6,584 nucleotides of DNA from Allobrachymonas sp. (lineage in GTDB: Bacteria; Pseudomonadota; Gammaproteobacteria; Burkholderiales; Burkholderiaceae_C): contig JAUNUE010000039.1 in the NCBI GenBank assembly GCA_030538335.1, positions 5,102-11,685 on the forward strand. The letters are read 5' to 3'. The translations under genes and the position numbers were made by a program. The notes beneath the pieces were generated by a model, which saw only the letters and a program-made list of their open reading frames with translations, was not told the origin of the DNA and did not search any database. Positions 1 to 5,653 of this stretch are shown piece after piece. Positions within the stretch are counted from its first letter, which is position 1. The number at the start of each line of letters is the position of its first letter.

Positions 1-239
1 GCTTCCGTGGCCGCGAGATCACGCACCAGGAACTGGGCATGGCGCTTCTGCAGCGGATCCGCGACGAATTGGGCGACAGCATCATTGTCGAGCAGTTTCC
101 CAAGCTCGAAGGTCGACAGATGATCATGATGATTGCTCCGGGGCGCAAAAAACCGGTTGCAACGAAGGAAAAAGCAGCAACTTCGGCCCCGGCGGCCGAG
201 GTTGCGACTGCCGCCGAAGGCGGCGACAGCCAGGACTGA
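1..239 (+). CDS. infC: Translation initiation factor IF3, C-terminal part (5' end outside window)
   Basis: IF3 binds the 30S subunit, keeps it apart from 50S and checks start-codon pairing. Only the last 78 codons are present; the frame opens at base 3 and ends at TGA 237-239. The visible part reads FRGREITHQELG, then VEQFPKLEGRQMIMMIAPGR. This is the end of the IF3 C-terminal domain, including the conserved RGRE and LEGRQM segments. After that domain comes a tail of about 30 residues rich in Ala, Lys and Glu (PVATKEKAATSAPAAEV and on), longer than in E. coli IF3 and probably disordered. The neighbours rpmI and rplT follow in the usual order, which supports the call. The start codon, in many bacteria a rare AUU used for autoregulation, cannot be seen here. 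Confidence 0.96.
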   Translation, partial: FRGREITHQELGMALLQRIRDELGDSIIVEQFPKLEGRQMIMMIAPGRKKPVATKEKAATSAPAAEVATAAEGGDSQD

Positions 240-389
240 TTGCCGGTTCTGGTTGTGGAAGGGCAGGGCTGGCTTGATTGCCAGCCAGCATTGCAGCCTT
301 TGGGGCTGCAAACAAGTGGCTCGGGGCCAGCAAGTGGATGCCGGTTGGCATTCCGCCTCACGAGCACAATGAAGAAGAGGAGCATGCAA
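240..389 (+). promoter_or_regulatory. Structured infC–rpmI leader, possible L20 autoregulatory region
   Basis: Three hairpins are packed in the 150 bases before rpmI. The first is a 7-bp stem, GGCTGGC 267-273 with GCCAGCC 280-286. The second is an 8-bp stem, TTGCAGCC 291-298 with GGCTGCAA 304-311. The third is GGATGCC with GGCATTCC at about 337-354, containing one wobble. No T-run follows any of them, so they are not terminators. In E. coli, L20 represses rpmI-rplT by binding structured RNA in this part of the operon, so an analogous role is plausible. That role is inferred from position and structure only. The rpmI Shine-Dalgarno AGGAG (378-382) lies just after the structures. Confidence 0.4.
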
Positions 390-593
390 ATGCCCAAGAT
401 GAAAACCAAGAGCAGCGCGAAGAAACGTTTTCGCGTCCGTCCGGGTGGCACCGTCAAACGGGGCCAAGCCTTCAAACGTCACATCCTGACCAAGAAGACC
501 ACCAAGAACAAGCGCCATCTGCGCGGAGCTGTGAGCGTGCATGAGTCTGATCTCGTGCATATCGCCCGCATGATGCCGCTGGCTGGCCTGTAA
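390..593 (+). CDS. rpmI: 50S ribosomal protein L35
   Basis: A 67-residue, strongly basic protein of the large ribosomal subunit. It starts MPKMKTKSSAKKRF, followed by GGTVKRGQAFKRHILTKK and KNKRHLRG, the family hallmark segments, and ends MMPLAGL. Length matches the family. An in-frame ATG lies six bases upstream at 384, but AGGAG (378-382) is one base from that ATG and seven from ATG 390, so 390 is the better start. That also gives the conserved MPKMKT N-terminus. The gene lies between infC and rplT, with 24 bases before rplT, and is almost certainly cotranscribed with both. Confidence 0.97.
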   Translation: MPKMKTKSSAKKRFRVRPGGTVKRGQAFKRHILTKKTTKNKRHLRGAVSVHESDLVHIARMMPLAGL

Positions 594-617
594 ACCCACG
601 GACAAGGAGAAAGAACC

Positions 618-980
618 ATGCCTCGCGTCAAACGTGGTGTTACCGCACACGCCCGTCACAAGAAAATCCTGAAACTCGCCAAAGGCTTCCGCGGCCGCCG
701 TGGCAACGTCTTCCGCGTTGCCAAGCAGGCCGTCATGAAGGCAGGCCAGTACGCCTACCGCGACCGCCGCACCAAAAAGCGCGTTTTCCGCCAACTGTGG
801 ATTGCGCGTATCAATGCGGCAGCACGCGCCAACGGCCTGAGCTACAGCCAGTTCATCAATGGCCTGAACAAGGCGGCCATTGGCCTCGACCGCAAGGTGC
901 TGGCTGATATCGCCGTGCACGACGAAGCGGCTTTTGCCAGCATCGTCAAGCAGGTCAAGGACAAGCTGGCAACGGCCTGA
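618..980 (+). CDS. rplT: 50S ribosomal protein L20
   Basis: A 120-residue basic protein that binds 23S rRNA early in 50S assembly and, in known systems, represses its own operon. The N-terminus MPRVKRGVTAHARHKKILK, the segment AKGFRGRRGNVFRVAKQAV, and the segments AYRDRRTKKRVFRQLWIARI and LSYSQFINGL are typical of the family and cover its long basic helix and globular C-terminal domain. The ribosome-binding site is clear: AAGGAG at 604-609, eight bases before ATG. It follows rpmI closely, and an intrinsic terminator 50 bases after its stop ends the ribosomal-protein unit. No unusual features. Confidence 0.98.
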   Translation: MPRVKRGVTAHARHKKILKLAKGFRGRRGNVFRVAKQAVMKAGQYAYRDRRTKKRVFRQLWIARINAAARANGLSYSQFINGLNKAAIGLDRKVLADIAVHDEAAFASIVKQVKDKLATA

Positions 981-1032
981 TCTGGCACTGCGGGTGATCC
1001 GTGTAGTTCTGGATTGCCCGGTGTTTTCGAGG

Positions 1033-1061
1033 AGCCAGCGCCGTAAGGTGCTGGCTTTTTT
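1033..1061 (+). terminator. Intrinsic terminator after rplT
   Basis: AGCCAGCGCC (1033-1042) pairs with GGTGCTGGCT (1047-1056) over 10 bp with one G-U pair. The loop is GTAA, and six T follow from 1056. Its position 53 bases past the rplT stop suggests that most transcripts from infC-rpmI-rplT end here, so pheS probably depends on another promoter or on readthrough. I see no competing antiterminator stem and no phenylalanine-codon run just upstream, so it does not look like the E. coli pheM-type attenuator. Confidence 0.85.
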
Positions 1062-1085
1062 GCTTTTTGCGCTTCCACAGAGTGA

Positions 1086-1256
1086 ATGCCCAACCATCCC
1101 ATGGCGGTGGCAAAATCCTGCGGCAACCGTGCTGTAAGCCAACTGGCGCTTCAAACCCTTACACTTGACCAAAAAATACCGCATCTGAAGGCTTTTGCGT
1201 TTTTTGCGCAACTTCTGTGGCCTCTGCGTCCTGTTCCCGTATTCAAGCACTCATGA
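1086..1256 (+). CDS. Possible 56-residue upstream ORF overlapping the pheS start (ATGA)
   Basis: An ORF opens at ATG 1086 (alternative in-frame ATG 1101) and stops at TGA 1254-1256. The stop overlaps the pheS ATG 1253 in an ATGA arrangement typical of coupled translation. The product contains LKAFAFFAQLLWPL, with three Phe close together, and ends VFKHS. It resembles no family I recognise. There is no good Shine-Dalgarno (only AGAG before ATG 1086). Its last third lies inside a degenerate repeat (1193-1243) and could be open by chance. If translated, it might deliver ribosomes to pheS, which lacks its own Shine-Dalgarno. It is a weak candidate. Confidence 0.25.
   Translation: MPNHPMAVAKSCGNRAVSQLALQTLTLDQKIPHLKAFAFFAQLLWPLRPVPVFKHS
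1193..1243 (+). repeat. Diverged copy of the CTGCG-rich repeat, just upstream of pheS
   Basis: This segment, with TTGCG, CCTCTGCGTCCTG and CCCGTATT, aligns along its full length with the repeat before pheT (about 2686-2737) in the same orientation. About three quarters of positions match, with one single-base gap, by my hand alignment. Most differences are C/T changes. It ends nine bases before the pheS ATG, so a related sequence sits in front of both PheRS genes. Confidence 0.55.
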
Positions 1257-2335
1257 AAACCATGACCGATCTGGACACCCTCGTCACCCAGGCCCGCGAA
1301 CAATTCGCACAAGCCCCCACCCCCAACGACCTGGAAAACGCCAAGGCGCGCTTTTTGGGCAAGGCCGGGCACATCACCGAGCTGATGAAGGGCATGGGTG
1401 CCTTGTCGGTGGAAGAAAAGAAAACCCGTGGCGCCGCCATCAACCAGGCAAAACAGGCGATTGAAGCCGCGCTGGCCGGGCGCCGCCAGCAACTGGCGCA
1501 AGCCGAACTCAACGCCCAGTTGCAGGCCGAGGCACTTGATGTGACCTTGCCGGGCCGCAGCCGCGGTCTGGGCGGCCTGCACCCGGTGGCGCTGGCCTGG
1601 GAGCGTATCGAGCAGATTTTTGCCAGCATGGGTTTTGACGTGGGCGATGGGCCCGAGATCGAGAATGATTGGTTCAACTTCACCGCGCTGAACAACCCGC
1701 CCAACCACCCAGCGCGCTCCATGCAAGACACCTTTTACGTCGACATGAACGACAAAGACGGTCACCCTTACTGTTTGCGCACGCACACCAGCCCGATGCA
1801 GATCCGCTACGCCACGGCGCACGCCAAACACCATATCGCACGGGTAAAGGCAGCGGGCGAGCTTGGGGAGAACATCCCTTTCCCCGAAATACGCGTTATC
1901 GTGCCGGGACGCACCTACCGGGTGGACAGCGACGCCACTCACTCGCCCATGTTCCACCAGTTTGAGGGCCTGTGGTTGGGCGAAAACGTGAGCTTCAAAG
2001 ACCTCAAGGTCACCTACCTGAATTTCTGCAAGGCGTTTTTTGAAACGGATGATTTGGTCATGCGCTTTCGGCCCAGCTACTTCCCGTTCACCGAACCCAG
2101 CGCTGAAATCGACATCCAGTTCGCCAGCGGCCCGCTTGCAGGCAAATGGCTTGAAGTATCCGGCAGCGGCCAGGTGCACCCCACCGTGGTGCGCAATATG
2201 GGGCTGGACCCCGAAAAAGTCATTGGCTTTGCCTTTGGCAGCGGCATAGACCGGCTGGCCATGCTGCGCTATGGCGTAAACGACCTGCGGCTGTTTTTTG
2301 ATGGCGATGTGCGGTTTTTGTCGCAATTCCGGTGA
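1253..2335 (+). CDS. pheS: Phenylalanine--tRNA ligase alpha subunit
   Basis: Catalytic subunit of the alpha2-beta2 phenylalanyl-tRNA synthetase, a class II enzyme that charges tRNA-Phe in the cytosol. The product has 360 residues. The N-terminal part (about 1-85) is the helical arm that contacts tRNA. The catalytic core starts near GGLHPVALAWERIEQIF (motif 1). Motif 2 is PGRTYRVDSDATHSP and HQFEGL (about 218-239). Motif 3 is GFAFGSGIDRLAMLRYG (about 325-341) with Arg334. Ala327 corresponds to the Phe-pocket Ala294 of E. coli. GSG replaces the more common GMG just before motif 3 Arg. It ends DVRFLSQFR. ATG 1253 and ATG 1262 (MTDLDTLV) are both possible starts; neither has a Shine-Dalgarno. I chose 1253 for its ATGA overlap with the upstream ORF. 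The partner pheT is unusually far away. Confidence 0.97.
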   Translation: MKTMTDLDTLVTQAREQFAQAPTPNDLENAKARFLGKAGHITELMKGMGALSVEEKKTRGAAINQAKQAIEAALAGRRQQLAQAELNAQLQAEALDVTLPGRSRGLGGLHPVALAWERIEQIFASMGFDVGDGPEIENDWFNFTALNNPPNHPARSMQDTFYVDMNDKDGHPYCLRTHTSPMQIRYATAHAKHHIARVKAAGELGENIPFPEIRVIVPGRTYRVDSDATHSPMFHQFEGLWLGENVSFKDLKVTYLNFCKAFFETDDLVMRFRPSYFPFTEPSAEIDIQFASGPLAGKWLEVSGSGQVHPTVVRNMGLDPEKVIGFAFGSGIDRLAMLRYGVNDLRLFFDGDVRFLSQFR

Positions 2336-2352
2336 GATGCGGATGCGGGTTC

Positions 2353-2397
2353 AGGAACGCAGAGGGCGCAGAGATTACGCAGAGGACGCAGAAGAAT
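2353..2397 (+). repeat. Left arm of 45-base inverted repeat (ACGCAGAGG type)
   Basis: The arm is built from iterated GCAGAG/ACGCAG units (AGGAACGCAGAGGGCGCAG, then ATTACGCAGAGGACGCAG). Its reverse complement occurs at 2682-2726 with two mismatches in 45. In the pheS-pheT transcript the two arms could pair into a very stable long-range stem. Similar ACGCAGAGG repeats are known to me as dispersed intergenic sequences in many bacteria, without an agreed name. Confidence 0.85.
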
Positions 2398-2399
2398 TT

Positions 2400-2450
2400 T
2401 GTAGGGTGGGCATTTATGCCCACGCGGATGCTCCGTTCAACCCAGCCTAC
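2400..2450 (+). repeat. GTAGGGTGGGCA palindromic repeat
   Basis: The unit opens TGTAGGGTGGG and closes CCCAGCCTAC. Inside it GTGGGCAT (2406-2413) and ATGCCCAC (2416-2423) form a perfect 8-bp stem around TT. GTAGGGTGGGCA-type elements are common dispersed repeats in proteobacterial intergenic regions. There is no T-run, so it is not an intrinsic terminator. It directly abuts the left 45-base arm. Confidence 0.7.
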
Positions 2451-2470
2451 GGTTCTGGAGAAACAGTACG

Positions 2471-2644
2471 ATGATTAAAACCAAAAAACCAGATGCTGAA
2501 ATGCAGCAATTTATGGATGACCTGGAGAAATCCATCCGTCAGGCTAAACGTGGCGAATATGCTGTTGTGCATACGCCTGAGCAAATCATGGCGTGGCGTA
2601 AGGCTGGTCGTTCTGTGGGCAGGTTTGCTGTTGGGTTTCGCTGA
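2471..2644 (+). pseudogene. Truncated antitoxin-like gene fragment (57-residue ORF)
   Basis: The ORF runs from ATG 2471 to TGA 2642-2644, with GGAG (2457-2460) ten bases upstream. The product starts MIKTKKPDAEMQQFMDDLEK and continues SIRQAKRGEY and HTPEQIMAWRKAGRSVG. This resembles, from memory, the N-terminal part of small antitoxins of the BrnA/CopG ribbon-helix-helix kind, in which a DNA-binding C-terminal half follows a basic Gly-rich linker. Here the similarity stops at about residue 50. The last codons (RFAVGFR) are read from the repeat at 2629-2661, so the DNA-binding half is missing. No toxin gene is adjacent. It is most likely a gene remnant carried in or broken by the repeat insertion. 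Family assignment is tentative, but the ORF and its junction with the repeat are visible. Confidence 0.5.
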
Positions 2645-2661
2645 CGCGAGTCCAGCCTACA
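2629..2661 (-). repeat. GTTGGGTTTCGC...CCTACA repeat end
   Basis: TGTTGGGTTTCGCTGACGCG followed by AGTCCAGCCTACA matches the widespread form in which GTTGGGTTTCGC leads, through a short loop, to a sequence ending in CCTACA. Its outer end, CCAGCCTACA (2652-2661), is the inverted partner of TGTAGGGTGG at 2400-2409 with one mismatch, so the two form an inner pair of inverted ends around the antitoxin-like fragment. Confidence 0.6.
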
Positions 2662-2681
2662 GATTTATTATTTAATTTTGT

Positions 2682-2726
2682 ATTTTTCTGCGTCCTCTGC
2701 GTAATCTCTGCGCCATCTGCGTTCCT
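2682..2726 (-). repeat. Right arm of 45-base inverted repeat
   Basis: This is the inverted copy of 2353-2397, with 43 of 45 positions matching: CTGCGTCCTCTGCGTAATC, then TCTGCGCCATCTGCGTTCCT. It ends 34 bases before the pheT start codon. The same-sense strand is related to the diverged repeat upstream of pheS at 1193-1243. Confidence 0.85.
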
Positions 2727-2760
2727 GCCCCCGTATTTCTGAACCCGAATTATTATCACC

Positions 2761-5211
2761 ATGCAATTTCCCGAAAGTTGGCTCCGCGAATTCTGTAACC
2801 CGCCCCTGTCCACGCAGCAGGTGGCTGATGCCTTGACGATGGCGGGTCTGGAGGTGGAAGAACTCCAGCCCACTGCGCCGCCGTTTACCAAGGTGGTGGT
2901 AGGTGAAGTTAAAACTTGCGAACAGCACCCCGATGCCGACCGCCTGCGTGTGTGCCAGGTTGATGCAGGTACGGGCGGCTTGTTGCAGATCGTTTGCGGT
3001 GCGCCCAATGCGCGTGTGGGCATCAAGGTGCCGTGTGCCTTGGTGGGCGCGGAATTGCCGCCGGGTGAAGACGGCAAGCCCTTCAAAATCAAGGTCGGCA
3101 AGCTGCGCGGGGTGGAAAGCCACGGCATGCTGTGTTCCGAACGTGAGTTGAAGTTGTCGGAAGACCACGGCGGGCTGCTGGAATTGCCGCCAGATGCGCC
3201 AGTGGGGCAGGACATCCGTGAGTACCTCAAGCTCGATGACATGCTGTTCACACTCAAGCTCACGCCGAACCTGGGCCACAACCTCAGCGTGTATGGCGTG
3301 GCGCGTGAATTGGCCGCCATTACCGGCGCGCCTCTGGTCACGCCTGCCATTGCGCCGGTACCAAGCACCACCGATGCGGTGTTGCCGGTGAAAATTTCTG
3401 CGCCTGATCTGTGTGGCCGCTTTTCGGGGCGGTTGGTGAAAAACGTCAACACCCAGGCGCAGACGCCGCGCTGGATGGTGGATCGCCTCGCGCGTTGCGG
3501 CCAGCGCAGCGTGGCGCCGCTGGTGGATATTTCCAACTACGTGATGTTCGAATACGGCCGCCCCACGCATATTTTTGACGCCGACAAAATCCACGGCGGC
3601 CTGGATGTGCGCTGGGCCAAAAAGGGCGAAAGTCTCAAACTGCTGAGCGGCAACACGATCACGCTCGATGAAACCGTGGGCATCATCGCCGACGATGTGC
3701 AGGTGGAGTCGCTGGCCGGCATCATGGGTGGTGACGCTACTGCCGTGAGCGACGCCACACAGAACATCTATATCGAAGCTGCTTTCTGGTGGCCCGATGC
3801 GGTGGCCGGACGGTCGCGCCGTTTCAACTTTTCCACCGATGCGGGGCACCGTTTTGAGCGCGGGGTCGATCCTTCGCTGACGGTGGCGCATATCGAACGC
3901 ATCACGCAACTGGTGCTGGATATTTGCGGCACTGCGGATACGCAGATCGGCCCGATCGACGACCAGCAGCCCAACATGCCGCAACGCCCGCCTGTGGCCT
4001 TGCGCGTGGCGCGTGCGGCCAAGGTGATCGGCATGCCGGTGACCGAAGCGCAGTGCCTTGATGTGTTCCAACGTCTGGGCTTGCCTGCCGTTTCCAACGG
4101 TGCGGGTAACGATGCGGTGATCACCGTTACGCCGCCTGCTTACCGTTTTGACCTGACCATTGAAGAAGATCTGATCGAAGAGGTCATCCGCATCATCGGT
4201 CTGGACAAGTTGCCCGAAACGGCACCGCTGGCACCGATTTCGCCGCAGGCGCGCAGGGAAACCAACCGTGGGCGTTTTGCCGTGCGCCACGCGCTGGCGC
4301 GGCTCGGCTACCAGGAAACCATCAACTTCAGCTTTGTGCCGGATGCGTGGGAAAAAGAACTCACCACCAATGCCGATCCGATCAAGCTGCTCAACCCCAT
4401 TGCCAGCGACATGAACGTGATGCGTTCTTCGCTGCTCGGTTCGCTGCTGGCTGTGCTGAAGCGCAACCTTGATCGCAAGGCCAGCCGCGTGCGCGTGTTC
4501 GAGGTGGGGCGTGTGTTCCAGCGCGACCACGAGGTGGCGACCAGCGAAAGCGCCGTGGCGGGCATCCACCAACCCATGCAAGTGGCCGGCTTGGCCTATG
4601 GCCCGGTCGTGCCCGTGCAATGGGGGGCAAAAGAGCAGGGTGTTGATTTCTACGATGTGAAGGCCGATGTCGAGGCGCTGCTGGCGCCGCAAACCGCCAC
4701 GTTCGAAGCGGCAGAACACCCCGCGCTGCATCCGGGCCGTTGCGCCCGCATCAGCGTGGGTGGCAAGCCCATCGGCTTTATCGGCGAGCTGCACCCACAG
4801 TGGCGGCAGAGCTGGGAATTGCCCAAAGCCCCGGTGCTGTTTGAACTGGACTTTGACGCCGTGCTGCACCGCCCCTTGCCGCGACACGCCAGCTTGTCCA
4901 AATTCCAGCCGGTGGAGCGCGACGTGGCCGTGATCGTGAAAGACGGTGTGCGCCACGATGCACTGGTGGCGGCAGCGCGTGCTGCCGATACGCAGGGTTT
5001 GCTGCAGCAGGTAACGGTGTTCGATATTTTCCGTGCGGATGCCAAAGCGCCCCAAAGTGCGGCGTGGCTGGCTGCCGACGAAAAAAGCGTGGCCCTGCGC
5101 CTGGTCTTCCAGGGCAGGGAAGCAGCCTTGCAGGAGGAGCAGATCGAGTCTGCACGCCAGGCCGTGATTGCGGCATTGGCGCACAAGGTAGGTGCGCGGC
5201 TGCGTGCCTGA
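2761..5211 (+). CDS. pheT: Phenylalanine--tRNA ligase beta subunit
   Basis: Non-catalytic partner of PheS that binds tRNA-Phe and removes mischarged tyrosine; 816 residues, near the usual length. The N-terminus MQFPESWLREF is conserved and fixes the start. About 40-150 is the EMAP/OB-fold tRNA-binding domain (VVVGEVKTCEQHPDADRL, VCGAPNARVG). About 210-385 is the B3/B4 editing region (SVAPLVDISNYVMFEYGRP, AGIMGG, RFERGVDP). About 411-490 is the B5 domain, with PPAYRFDLTIEEDLIEE; Asp464, Asp470, Glu473 and Glu474 fit the spacing of the Mg-binding residues. Residues 490-700 form the catalytic-like domain, and about 714-816 the FDX-ACB anticodon-binding domain (FQPVERDVAVIV, ending GARLRA). The 20 bases before ATG contain no Shine-Dalgarno, unusual for pheT and probably a result of the upstream insertion. 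A separate ihfA promoter follows. Confidence 0.98.
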   Translation: MQFPESWLREFCNPPLSTQQVADALTMAGLEVEELQPTAPPFTKVVVGEVKTCEQHPDADRLRVCQVDAGTGGLLQIVCGAPNARVGIKVPCALVGAELPPGEDGKPFKIKVGKLRGVESHGMLCSERELKLSEDHGGLLELPPDAPVGQDIREYLKLDDMLFTLKLTPNLGHNLSVYGVARELAAITGAPLVTPAIAPVPSTTDAVLPVKISAPDLCGRFSGRLVKNVNTQAQTPRWMVDRLARCGQRSVAPLVDISNYVMFEYGRPTHIFDADKIHGGLDVRWAKKGESLKLLSGNTITLDETVGIIADDVQVESLAGIMGGDATAVSDATQNIYIEAAFWWPDAVAGRSRRFNFSTDAGHRFERGVDPSLTVAHIERITQLVLDICGTADTQIGPIDDQQPNMPQRPPVALRVARAAKVIGMPVTEAQCLDVFQRLGLPAVSNGAGNDAVITVTPPAYRFDLTIEEDLIEEVIRIIGLDKLPETAPLAPISPQARRETNRGRFAVRHALARLGYQETINFSFVPDAWEKELTTNADPIKLLNPIASDMNVMRSSLLGSLLAVLKRNLDRKASRVRVFEVGRVFQRDHEVATSESAVAGIHQPMQVAGLAYGPVVPVQWGAKEQGVDFYDVKADVEALLAPQTATFEAAEHPALHPGRCARISVGGKPIGFIGELHPQWRQSWELPKAPVLFELDFDAVLHRPLPRHASLSKFQPVERDVAVIVKDGVRHDALVAAARAADTQGLLQQVTVFDIFRADAKAPQSAAWLAADEKSVALRLVFQGREAALQEEQIESARQAVIAALAHKVGARLRA

Positions 5212-5252
5212 GCGGGAATATTTTTGATATTTATCATCTGCTTACGTTCTTT

Positions 5253-5261
5253 TGGTACCAT
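5253..5261 (+). promoter_or_regulatory. Extended -10 promoter element for ihfA
   Basis: TGGTACCAT, an extended -10 (TG, one base, then TACCAT), lies in an AT-rich stretch 5221-5262 after pheT. No good -35 sits at 16-18 bases, as expected when an extended -10 compensates. The predicted transcription start is about base 5268, which is the A of the ihfA ATG. The call rests on motif match only. Confidence 0.45.
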
Positions 5262-5267
5262 AGCTCC

Positions 5268-5615
5268 ATGATTGCTCTTGACTCTCTGCAGACCCCCACC
5301 TTGACCAAGGCGCAACTGGCCGATACGCTGTTCGAGCAGATCGGCCTGAACAAGCGCGAGGCCAAGGACATGGTCGATGCCTTTTTTGACTGCATGGTGC
5401 AGGAGCTGGTTGGCGGCAACGACGTGAAACTGTCGGGTTTTGGCAACTTCCAGTTGCGCTCCAAATCGCCCCGGCCCGGCCGCAACCCGCGCACCGGCGA
5501 GATGATCGCCATTGACGCCCGCCGCGTCGTCACCTTTCACGCCAGCAACAAGCTCAAGGATGTGGTGCAAAGCGGCAATGTGGCGGATATGCAGTCGTCC
5601 ACGGACGATATCTGA
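5268..5615 (+). CDS. ihfA: Integration host factor subunit alpha
   Basis: A DNA-bending nucleoid protein of the HU/IHF family that pairs with IHF beta and assists recombination, replication and transcription. The product has 115 residues. The family core begins TLTKAQLADTLFEQIGLNKR, followed by VKLSGFGNFQLR. The beta-arm is PRPGRNPRTG (68-77), in which Pro74 matches the DNA-intercalating Pro65 of E. coli IHF alpha. RRVVTFHASNKLK is the typical C-terminal strand and helix. A short N-terminal extension (MIALDSLQTP) and an acidic tail (NVADMQSSTDDI) flank the core. The position after pheT is conserved. There is no Shine-Dalgarno before ATG 5268, which fits a leaderless message from the promoter just upstream. 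Longer in-frame starts inside pheT are rejected. Confidence 0.96.
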   Translation: MIALDSLQTPTLTKAQLADTLFEQIGLNKREAKDMVDAFFDCMVQELVGGNDVKLSGFGNFQLRSKSPRPGRNPRTGEMIAIDARRVVTFHASNKLKDVVQSGNVADMQSSTDDI

Positions 5616-5653
5616 TTACATCTATCCGCAAATCCTCATTGCCGAGCGCTGTA

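Larger units (their letters stand above)
2346..2747. mobile_element. Inverted-repeat-bounded insertion between pheS and pheT
   Basis: Two long inverted arms (2353-2397 and 2682-2726) enclose about 284 bases holding shorter palindromic repeats and a gene fragment. The symmetry extends outward as CGGGTTC (2346-2352) and GAACCCG (2741-2747), interrupted on the right by 14 bases (2727-2740). No transposase is present, so this resembles a non-autonomous, MITE-like or stacked-repeat island. I could not identify a target duplication. It separates two genes that normally lie close together; the direct pheS-pheT gap here is 425 bases. Confidence 0.55.

Noticed and set aside
240..389. N-terminal extension of rpmI starting right after infC
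   Set aside because: L35 is a compact family of about 65 residues with a conserved MPKMKT start at 390, and AGGAG is spaced for that start.
1165..1193. TTGACC (1165-1170) as the -35 of a pheS promoter
   Set aside because: The hexamer is good, but no acceptable -10 occurs 16-18 bases downstream, so I did not list a promoter. pheS must still be transcribed by readthrough or by a promoter I cannot identify.
1151..2326. 391-codon minus-strand open frame opposite pheS
   Set aside because: Shadow of pheS; no domain, and the composition is typical of antisense translation.
2346..2747. CRISPR array in the repeat-rich pheS-pheT gap
   Set aside because: The repeats are short iterated GCAGAG units and one inverted pair, with no regularly spaced direct repeats and spacers.
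2668..5184. Very long open frame on the minus strand opposite pheT (838 codons)
   Set aside because: It mirrors the codon bias of the high-GC pheT gene, has a His/Arg/Gln-rich composition with no recognisable domain, and lies wholly antisense to a confident gene.
5064..5267. Longer ihfA starting inside pheT
   Set aside because: The extra 68 residues are pheT read out of frame; IHF alpha begins a few residues before TLTKAQLAD.
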